DNA from: an uncultured delta proteobacterium
GTDB taxonomy: Bacteria; RBG-13-61-14; DRUE01
Reading direction: 5' to 3'
NCBI GenBank assembly: GCA_903897985.1
Contig: CAIUDS010000669.1
Coordinates: forward strand, 1-5,169
Length of the DNA stretch: 5,169 nt
Shown here: positions 1-5,169 of the stretch, in pieces
Numbering within the stretch: position 1 is the stretch's first letter
How the letters are laid out: every line of letters starts with the position of its first letter
The notes under the pieces: generated by a model
Told to the model about the DNA's origin: nothing
The model's database searches: none
What the model saw: only the letters and a program-made list of their open reading frames with translations
Position numbers and translations under genes: made by a program

Positions 1-827
1 ATGATCCAGCCTTCCTCCCGGGCGACTATGGTCATAGATTCGCGGATTTCCCGCTCGCTCACCAGGACAAAGTCGTCAATCAATTGTTCGCAAAGCTCAA
101 AGGTGATGCTGCCCGGTTCGAGTCCGCCGGTGGTGGCGTCGGAGATGGTGTCGGTTTCCGGGACCTCCATGATTCTTCCCACCTTCAAACATTCATACAA
201 AGCGCGGGAATTTTTCGGCCAGCAACCCACGACCCGGACCTTGTCATTCAGCCGCTTCATGACCCCGCCGATCCCCGCGATCATGCCGCCGCCGCCCACG
301 GCCACAAACACCGCGTCCAGTCCTGGGACCTGCTCGTCAAGCTCGATCCCGATGGTGCCCTGTCCCGCGACCACCTCCGGATCGTTATAAGGAGAAATGA
401 AGACGCAGTCTTGCTTTTTGGCCAGCTCCTTCGCGACCAGCTCGGCCGCCAGGCAGTCCCCGGACACGGTCTCGACCTCCACGCCCATGGCCCGGATCGC
501 TCCCAGCTTGCGGGGCGAGGCCTTGGCCGGGGCAATCACCTGAGCCCGGACCCCGAACTTTTGCGCGGCGAAAGCCACGGCCAGGCCGTGGTTGCCGGTG
601 GATGCCGCCAGCACCCCGGCTTTGCGCTGGTCATCCGATAACGAGAGAATTTTATTGACCGCGCCGCGCAGCTTGAACGAGCCGGTGTGCTGGACATGCT
701 CGTTTTTCAAATAGATTTCCGCCTTTAACTGTTCGCTTAAAAACCGGGATAGCGCAACCGGGGTTTTCACCACATGCTCGCGAATGCGTTGATAGGCCTG
801 AAGCGCCTCTTTATAAACATCCATCAT
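1..827 (-). CDS. PLP-dependent serine/threonine dehydratase-like enzyme, C-terminus beyond the window
   Basis: An open frame on the minus strand that runs off the left edge after 275 residues; single-domain family members have about 310-330, so roughly the last 40-50 residues are missing and no stop is seen. It is a fold-type II PLP enzyme. HTGSFKLRGA (47-56) carries the Schiff-base lysine K52; STGNHG (76-81) is the asparagine loop that contacts the cofactor; SPYNDPEVVAGQGTIGIEL (145-163) is the signature stretch of threonine/serine dehydratases and serine racemases; VGGGGMIAG (177-185) is the glycine loop holding the PLP phosphate. Such enzymes convert L-threonine or L-serine to 2-oxobutyrate or pyruvate plus ammonia, in the cytosol. 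Near the end, SDATTGGLEPGSITF followed by DDFVLVSEREI resembles, from memory, the branch that includes the ectoine-utilisation dehydratase EutB more than TdcB, so the exact substrate is open. The visible part has no regulatory domain, but a C-terminal ACT domain cannot be excluded. The last gene of the visible operon, it is probably co-expressed with the transporters. Confidence 0.92.
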   Translation of the reverse strand, partial: MMDVYKEALQAYQRIREHVVKTPVALSRFLSEQLKAEIYLKNEHVQHTGSFKLRGAVNKILSLSDDQRKAGVLAASTGNHGLAVAFAAQKFGVRAQVIAPAKASPRKLGAIRAMGVEVETVSGDCLAAELVAKELAKKQDCVFISPYNDPEVVAGQGTIGIELDEQVPGLDAVFVAVGGGGMIAGIGGVMKRLNDKVRVVGCWPKNSRALYECLKVGRIMEVPETDTISDATTGGLEPGSITFELCEQLIDDFVLVSEREIRESMTIVAREEGWI

Positions 828-834
828 CATTATT

Positions 835-839
835 CTCCC
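835..839 (-). promoter_or_regulatory. Shine-Dalgarno site of the dehydratase gene
   Basis: GGGAG on the minus strand lies 4, 7 and 10 bases before three consecutive in-frame ATG codons (830-828, 827-825, 824-822). The usual spacing favours the middle ATG, which I used as the start. The site lies entirely in the 16-base gap after the permease stop at 849-847. Confidence 0.55.
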
Positions 840-846
840 ATCTTGA

Positions 847-2004
847 TTATTTATACCTGATCATGGACCCGACCGCCATCACGAGATAGGCGATGATGAC
901 CAGGACTTGGAAAACCGGGCCGCCCCAGAAACCAATATCAAACGCCGGCTTGCCCTGAGCCCGTCGGCTGAGGGCCAGCGCCGGCACGACCAGGATCGCG
1001 GTCAGCACGGCCATGGCCCCGCCCGCATAGCGCATGGCGCCCTGGAAGGTGGCCAGGTTTGGGACGGCGAGGAGGAGGGTAGGAGAAGTCGCCACCAACC
1101 AGGACAGACGGTAGCTCCATTTCAGCCGCTCTTCCAGGATCACGGCCAGGGCATAGGACACCGACCAATAACAGGCGAGCATGGAAAGGAAGGCGAATAC
1201 CGAGCCCAGGATCAGCGCCCATTTCCCGACGGCCTCGCCCACGCCCAGGATGGCGATCTCGGTGACCTGGCGCGAAGCGAGCATGGCCATGAAGGTCATA
1301 ACCAGGATGCCCAAAAAATTTATGCCGATGCCTATAACCACCGCCCGGGGGATAAGTTTTTTGTTCCAGGTCAGTCCCTCCGCGGCCTGGGGCACCGAGA
1401 AAAAGCAGGCCAGGCTGAACATGATCATGCCGTAGAGGGCGAGCCCGGTTTTGAGGTTGCCGTTCAGGACCGGGAGGTGGTTCCAGGGCACGCGGCTGGC
1501 GCCCAACACCAGAATTAACAGCACTGCGATATGACCGACGAGCGCCCACTTCTCGGAGATCCCGAGGGCTTTCAGCCCGAAAAAGACCACGCCCGCGCAG
1601 ATCAGGTAGGTGACGATCTTTCCGATCCAGAGCGGCAGGCCCAGGATTTCTTGGAGAATATCCCCGCAGCCCACGATGTAGGCGGTCAGGAGGGAGTAAA
1701 AAGTAACCACGATGACGACAAAGAAGATCCAGTTCAGAACCGTCCCCAGCGCCCCTTTCATAAAAAGATACTTCCCGAAAATTTCCACCAACTGCTTGGG
1801 CTCCTCGTCCCGGAGCACGACCTCCACCACCATCAGGTGCAGCAGGACATTGACCAGAAAGGCCAGGCCCATGATCAAGAGGACCTGGAGGATGCCGTTC
1901 AACGAGGCCAGGAAGGGGACGGCCATGATGCCGCCGCCCATGCCCAGCCCGGCCACGATCGAGACGGCCTCGAACAAGGTCAGATGTTTTTTCCCTTCCT
2001 GCAT
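847..2004 (-). CDS. Amino acid permease-like membrane protein (APC superfamily, aromatic/hydroxy amino acid permease type)
   Basis: A complete 385-residue, very hydrophobic protein with about 11 predicted membrane segments (roughly 12-33, 37-62, 86-112, 124-146, 153-169, 185-208, 220-243, 258-290, 297-316, 324-345, 362-382). That count and length fit the aromatic/hydroxy amino acid permease group (Trp/Tyr permease-like) and the related Aa_trans family. The first segment holds the glycine-rich unwound stretch GLGMGGGIMAVPF (19-31), like the GxG...LPF signature of these transporters. SVPQAAEGL (203-211), at the end of segment 6, resembles the conserved proline-containing motif there. It probably imports an amino acid by proton or sodium symport across the inner membrane. 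Overall resemblance is loose, so the substrate is unknown; serine, threonine or an aromatic amino acid are reasonable guesses given the dehydratase next to it. It follows the symporter by 23 bases and is followed by the dehydratase after less than 20 bases, so it is co-transcribed with both. Confidence 0.82.
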   Translation of the reverse strand: MQEGKKHLTLFEAVSIVAGLGMGGGIMAVPFLASLNGILQVLLIMGLAFLVNVLLHLMVVEVVLRDEEPKQLVEIFGKYLFMKGALGTVLNWIFFVVIVVTFYSLLTAYIVGCGDILQEILGLPLWIGKIVTYLICAGVVFFGLKALGISEKWALVGHIAVLLILVLGASRVPWNHLPVLNGNLKTGLALYGMIMFSLACFFSVPQAAEGLTWNKKLIPRAVVIGIGINFLGILVMTFMAMLASRQVTEIAILGVGEAVGKWALILGSVFAFLSMLACYWSVSYALAVILEERLKWSYRLSWLVATSPTLLLAVPNLATFQGAMRYAGGAMAVLTAILVVPALALSRRAQGKPAFDIGFWGGPVFQVLVIIAYLVMAVGSMIRYK

Positions 2005-2013
2005 GAATTTTTT

Positions 2014-2019
2014 TCCCCC
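2014..2019 (-). promoter_or_regulatory. Shine-Dalgarno-like site of the permease gene
   Basis: GGGGGA on the minus strand lies 9 bases before the ATG at 2004-2002, separated from it by an A-rich run. A second purine match, AAGGA, sits further up in the same 23-base gap but is about 18 bases from the ATG, too far to be the main site. This supports the start at 2004. Confidence 0.45.
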
Positions 2020-2027
2020 GGTTCCTT

Positions 2028-3482
2028 TTATCCGGGCAAATTGATTACCCCGGTTTTTCTGCGCAGGATTCTGGGCGTGGCGGTCTCCGGATTATAAGTC
2101 GCCAGGCTTACCGCGGCCATCAGCGCCGCGCTCACGGTCAAGCTCACCATGATCGGCTCGATATGGAAAGGCTTGTTCAGGGCATAGAGGGCGATTACGA
2201 TGATGGATGCGGCCACGCTGCTCACGACCGCGCCCGCGCGGGTGGCCTTGTCCCAATAAAGCGCGGCCATGACCGGAAAGAACACTCCGGAGACATAGAC
2301 GGCAAAAGCGAGCAGCAACAAATCGAAAATATTTTTGATCCAAAGCGCGAAGAAGACGCCGAGCACTCCGACCACCAGGACCGTGATCCGGGCCGCGATG
2401 AGCAGGGTCTTCTCGCTGATCCCGGGGCGGAGCGGCCGGACCAGGTCATTGGACAAGGTGGTGCCGGTGATGAGCAGCGCCACCGAGGCCGTGCTCATCA
2501 TTACCGCCATCATGCCCGCCAGACAGAACCCGATCAGGCCCGCGGGAAGATAACTGATGGTCAGCGCGGGAATGATCGCGTCCGACGATCCAAACCGCGC
2601 GGCTACATTGGGGATCAGGATCGCGCCCGACACGCCGAGCGCCACGCAGACCAGGGACCAATATGTGTAAATTCCCGCGGATACCAGGGCCGAGCGCGAG
2701 ATGACCCGGTCGCTTTTCGCGGCTTGGGACCTCTGCCACAAACTAGGGTCCACCAGGCAGAAAGGAATGTCAATGAGAAAAATCGAAATCACATAGAGCG
2801 GGCTCATTCCGCCGAGCAGGTTGCCGGGCGGAGGCCGGAGCATGATCCATAAGTCGCCGGCGGAGGAGGCTTTAGTCAGGACAAACGCGGGCAGGATGAT
2901 CCCGATGCCGAGGATCATGATCGCCGACTGGATCATGTCGGTATAAGCCACCGCGAACAGCCCGCCGACCAGGGTGTAAAAAATAATCACTCCCGCGGCA
3001 ATGATGATGGCGGAGGTATAGGTCAAGCCAAAGGATTTACCGACCGCGGTGAAGATGGCGCCCATGCCGATAATCTGGCCGCCGAATACGGCAACCACCG
3101 CGACCAGCATCACCGCGCCCATCGAGAGTTCCATGCCCGCGCCGTAGCGTTTGCGGATGACCTCCGGGATGGTCCAGACCTTCGCTTCCCGCAGCCGCTT
3201 GGAGAAACGACCGAACCAGGCCAGACCGATGCCATAGCCCAAGGTGGCGAAAAAAAAGAACGACCCCACCGAATAGGCCTTGCCGGCCTTGCCAAAGGTG
3301 GAAGCCGCGCCAATGCAGGCCCCCACCAGGGTGCCGATCATGACCGGATATCCGAGGGACCCTTGGGCCAGGCTGTAATCCGCCAGGTTCTTTACCTTCT
3401 TTGAAGACCAGACCCCGACCCCGATCATCCCGATCAGGTAAGCAATGATAATCGTCACATCCAGCCAGCTTACCGCCGCCAT
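2028..3482 (-). CDS. Sodium:solute symporter (SSS family)
   Basis: A complete 484-residue inner-membrane protein of the SSS family (LeuT fold), which couples the inward sodium gradient to uptake of a small solute. Hydrophobicity supports about 13 membrane segments, roughly at 7-26, 45-63, 75-92, 122-143, 158-176, 183-203, 228-245, 266-290, 309-339, 360-381, 386-407, 416-433 and 442-462. Family motifs seen are DYSLAQGSLG (35-44) leading into GACIGAASTFGKAGKAYSVG (54-73); GGLFAVAYTDMIQSAIM (173-189), a hallmark of the family; SLWQRSQAAKSDR (247-259); and a segment at 316-348 with serines and threonines at 330-332, where SSS proteins usually place the second sodium site. The length is typical. 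Substrates in this family range from proline, pantothenate and sugars to carboxylates and nucleobases, and the sequence alone does not choose among them; an amino acid or N-acyl or amide compound is inferred from the neighbouring amidohydrolase and dehydratase. The start has a GGAG site 9 bases upstream. Confidence 0.94.
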   Translation of the reverse strand: MAAVSWLDVTIIIAYLIGMIGVGVWSSKKVKNLADYSLAQGSLGYPVMIGTLVGACIGAASTFGKAGKAYSVGSFFFFATLGYGIGLAWFGRFSKRLREAKVWTIPEVIRKRYGAGMELSMGAVMLVAVVAVFGGQIIGMGAIFTAVGKSFGLTYTSAIIIAAGVIIFYTLVGGLFAVAYTDMIQSAIMILGIGIILPAFVLTKASSAGDLWIMLRPPPGNLLGGMSPLYVISIFLIDIPFCLVDPSLWQRSQAAKSDRVISRSALVSAGIYTYWSLVCVALGVSGAILIPNVAARFGSSDAIIPALTISYLPAGLIGFCLAGMMAVMMSTASVALLITGTTLSNDLVRPLRPGISEKTLLIAARITVLVVGVLGVFFALWIKNIFDLLLLAFAVYVSGVFFPVMAALYWDKATRAGAVVSSVAASIIVIALYALNKPFHIEPIMVSLTVSAALMAAVSLATYNPETATPRILRRKTGVINLPG

Positions 3483-3491
3483 TTCGCTCTT

Positions 3492-3495
3492 CTCC
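3492..3495 (-). promoter_or_regulatory. Shine-Dalgarno site of the symporter gene
   Basis: GGAG (within CGGAGAAGAG on the minus strand) lies 9 bases before the ATG at 3482-3480. It is the only good match in the 35-base gap after the amidohydrolase stop and supports the chosen symporter start. The gap shows no stem-loop followed by a T-run and no clear promoter. Confidence 0.55.
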
Positions 3496-3517
3496 GTTTG
3501 CCTTGATCCTGCTCCGG

Positions 3518-5125
3518 CTATTTTTTCATATAAACGGTCTTGCCGCCCCAGATCGTCCGCTCCACCTTGATTTCGCGAATTTTTTCCGAAGGCACCGAAA
3601 CCGGGTTGGCGCTTAATACCACCAAATCAGCGCGTTTGCCCACGCTGATGCTGCCTTTTACCGATTCCTCGAACTGCGCGTAGGCCGCGTCAATGGTGAA
3701 CATCCGCACCGCCTCGGCCGCGCTGATCCCCTGCTGCGGCTCAAAGCCCTCGCGGGTCACGCAGCATTGAAGGGCGTGCGGCACATCAAGCGACTCGATC
3801 GGGGCATCCGAGGCCCCGGCCAGTTTTACGCCCGCGTCCAGGAATGAGCGGAACGGATAGGTCCATTGAGCGCGTTCCGGCCCCAGCCTTTTATGGAGCC
3901 AGCCTTTTTCCGAGTGGATGAACATCGGCTGGGTGGATACCACCAGCTTGAGCCGCGCCATGTCCTCCACCATCTTCGCGTCCACCACCGACGCGTGCTC
4001 CAGCCGGTGCCGGTGGTCTTGCTTGGGATGCTCGGAGAGCAGGCGGTCATACAAGGCGATGCAGACGCGGACGGCCCGGTCGCCGACGACATGGATGGCG
4101 ATCTGGAGGCCCGCGGTGTGCGCCGCAACCATGCGGCGGTACATCTCGTCCTCGCGGTGGATGAGGAACCCGCTCTTGTCCGGATGATCGGTGAACGGCC
4201 GGCTCATCAGGGCGGTGCAGGACCCAAAGGTGCCGTCGGCCCAGAATTTCATGCCGTTGATCCTAGCCGTGGAGCCCGCCGCTAGGTTGTGAAGCTTGGT
4301 TTGGCGCGCGGCCTCAATCGGCGCGGCGTCGGCCGCCACCAGCAGGGAGCAGATGTTGAAGGGGATGAGGTCGAACAGCAGCGTCATGAAGAGCACATCA
4401 AACGCGCCCTGCTTGCCGAACACGCCTTCCTCCCCGGTCTGAAGGATGAAGCCCGCGGAGGTGATGCCGTGGGCGGAAATTTTGCCGAATGCCGCCCTGG
4501 CCGCGGCCGTGATTTTTTCCATCGGCGGCATGGAGATGGCGGCCAAGGGGATGGAGGTTGCGGTCTCGCGGAACGGGCCGAGCGGAAAGCCGTCCGGCTC
4601 GCGGTCAATCTCCCCGCCTTCCGGCGCGGGCGTTTGCGCGGAAACGCCTAGCGCCTGCATCGCCTTGGTGTTGGTGATGACCAGGTGCCCGTCGTGTTTG
4701 ACAATCATTACCGGCCGGTCGGCGCAGGCCGCGTCCAAATCGTGCCGGTTGGGCAGCCGGGCTTCTCGCAGGTCCTGGTCTTCAAACTGGAGCCCGATTA
4801 CCCATTCGGCGGTTGGGTCGTTCGCGGCGAGCTCGCGAATTTTTTTCTGGAGTTCGGCAATGCCGGGCAATCCGCGCAGGTCTCCGAACATTTCATAAAC
4901 AATCTGCCCGGTCGGGTGCATGTGCGTGTCAATAAACCCCGGCAGCAGCGCCGAGCCGGAAAGATTGATCGCCTCGTAGTCAGTGCCCAGCGCGGATTTG
5001 CATTTCGACTCGGAGCCGACCGCGATGATTTTGCCGTCCCTTACCGCCACCGCCTGCGCCGTCGGCTGGGCCTCGTCAACCGTGTAAATTTCTCCGCCGA
5101 AATAAAGCTGCTTATTGGCCGCCAT
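3518..5125 (-). CDS. YtcJ/Amidohydro_3-type metal-dependent amidohydrolase
   Basis: A complete 535-residue protein of the amidohydrolase superfamily, in the YtcJ-like (Amidohydro_3) branch that includes N-substituted formamide deformylase; about 530-560 residues is usual. What is seen: an N-terminal beta-sandwich segment (residues 6-60), then LPGFIDTHMHPTG (61-73) with the metal-binding HxH pair H68/H70; HDGHLVITN (144-152); MKFWADGTFGSCTA (292-305) with K293 where the family has a conserved lysine; IHVVGDRAV (344-352) with H345; HRLEHA (373-378) with H377; and AGASDAPIES (436-445) with the catalytic-type D440. The C-terminal part KGSISVGKRADLVVL (490-504) closes the composite domain. All expected active-site positions are present, so it should be active. 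There is no signal peptide or membrane segment, so it is cytosolic. Family members hydrolyse amide, formamide or related C-N bonds, but most have no known substrate and the sequence does not reveal one here. It follows the upstream gene by 9 bases and precedes the symporter by 35. Confidence 0.93.
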   Translation of the reverse strand: MAANKQLYFGGEIYTVDEAQPTAQAVAVRDGKIIAVGSESKCKSALGTDYEAINLSGSALLPGFIDTHMHPTGQIVYEMFGDLRGLPGIAELQKKIRELAANDPTAEWVIGLQFEDQDLREARLPNRHDLDAACADRPVMIVKHDGHLVITNTKAMQALGVSAQTPAPEGGEIDREPDGFPLGPFRETATSIPLAAISMPPMEKITAAARAAFGKISAHGITSAGFILQTGEEGVFGKQGAFDVLFMTLLFDLIPFNICSLLVAADAAPIEAARQTKLHNLAAGSTARINGMKFWADGTFGSCTALMSRPFTDHPDKSGFLIHREDEMYRRMVAAHTAGLQIAIHVVGDRAVRVCIALYDRLLSEHPKQDHRHRLEHASVVDAKMVEDMARLKLVVSTQPMFIHSEKGWLHKRLGPERAQWTYPFRSFLDAGVKLAGASDAPIESLDVPHALQCCVTREGFEPQQGISAAEAVRMFTIDAAYAQFEESVKGSISVGKRADLVVLSANPVSVPSEKIREIKVERTIWGGKTVYMKK

Positions 5126-5131
5126 CCCGCG

Positions 5132-5136
5132 CCTTC
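5132..5136 (-). promoter_or_regulatory. Shine-Dalgarno-like site of the amidohydrolase gene
   Basis: Read on the minus strand, GAAGG lies 6 bases before the ATG at 5125-5123 and overlaps the TGA stop of the upstream gene. The match to the consensus is imperfect (GAAGG rather than GGAGG). Overlap of the stop codon with the ribosome binding site suggests that translation of the two genes is coupled. Confidence 0.45.
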
Positions 5137-5169
5137 ACTTTTTTTCCACAATCACCGTCGGCCCGGTCG
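5135..5169 (-). CDS. C-terminal tail of an upstream gene, product unknown
   Basis: Only the last ten codons and a TGA stop (5137-5135) are inside the window, read on the minus strand; they encode TGPTVIVEKK. Of the other two minus-strand frames, one stops within six codons. The other stays open until a TAA at 5114-5112, inside the next gene. I chose the TGA frame because it ends 9 bases before the amidohydrolase start, a normal operon spacing. The beta-strand-like TVIVEKK ending would suit the end of a small C-terminal beta domain, as in many amidohydrolases, but ten residues cannot identify a family. It is probably the preceding gene of the same operon. Confidence 0.55.
   Translation of the reverse strand, partial: TGPTVIVEKK

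Noticed and set aside
575..591. Perfect 17-base inverted repeat CCACGGCCAGGCCGTGG
   Set aside because: It lies inside the dehydratase codons for the conserved NHGLAVA stretch, and the single-base spacer is too short for an RNA hairpin. Amino acid constraint and GC-rich codons explain it better than an operator or terminator.
84..641. A 185-codon plus-strand open frame, and another at 1-390, at the left edge
   Set aside because: The opposite strand encodes a dehydratase with all its PLP motifs over the same bases, so these are shadows of that gene.
907..1518. A 203-codon plus-strand open frame, and a similar minus-strand frame at 938-1549, over the permease gene
   Set aside because: Both overlap the permease gene in other frames. 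They have low-complexity, charged compositions without recognisable domains, while the permease frame shows clear membrane segments and a ribosome binding site.
1531..2097. A 188-codon plus-strand open frame across the permease start and the permease-symporter gap
   Set aside because: It runs antisense across two genes. Its D/Q/H/P-rich translation is the complement of hydrophobic codons, with no motif.
2163..2852. A 229-codon plus-strand open frame opposite the symporter gene
   Set aside because: It is exactly antisense to a well-supported SSS gene. Its translation is rich in R, G, D, H and Q with no family motif, typical of antisense frames in GC-rich genes.
3483..3517. Possible promoter or terminator in the largest intergenic gap (35 bases)
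   Set aside because: There is no inverted repeat followed by a T-run and no spaced -35/-10 pair; the space is filled by the ribosome binding region of the symporter.

Overview
The window is a stretch of moderately GC-rich bacterial DNA. Everything recognisable is encoded on the minus strand as one tightly packed block of four substantial genes plus the last few codons of a fifth. Nothing identifies the taxon: there are no RNA genes or phylogenetic markers. Gene density, Shine-Dalgarno-like sites and protein families are those of a heterotrophic bacterium. I would not go further than that.

Layout in the direction of transcription (high to low coordinates): (1) 5169-5135, the last ten codons of an upstream gene that leaves the window; (2) 5125-3518, a complete YtcJ/Amidohydro_3-type metal-dependent amidohydrolase; (3) 3482-2028, a complete sodium:solute symporter (SSS family, about 13 membrane segments); (4) 2004-847, a complete amino-acid permease-like protein of about 11 membrane segments (APC superfamily, most like the aromatic/hydroxy amino acid permease group); (5) 827 to the left edge, a PLP-dependent fold-type II serine/threonine dehydratase-like enzyme missing its C-terminus. 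The gaps are 9, 35, 23 and 16-19 bases. None has room for a promoter plus terminator, and each downstream gene has its own Shine-Dalgarno-like site, so this reads as one operon whose promoter lies beyond 5169.

The likely shared role is uptake and catabolism of an amino-acid-related or amide compound. Two secondary transporters would import substrate, a cytosolic amidohydrolase (no signal peptide) would open an amide or similar bond, and the dehydratase would deaminate a hydroxy amino acid such as serine or threonine to a 2-oxoacid and ammonia. The families are clear from motifs. The exact substrates, and the idea that all four serve one pathway, are inference.

I found no mobile element, CRISPR array, RNA gene, riboswitch or terminator, and no convincing sign of an undescribed system. 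The points most worth a second look are the composition of the operon, the subtype of the clipped dehydratase, and an A AAA AAG slippery heptamer directly before the stop codon of the upstream gene.
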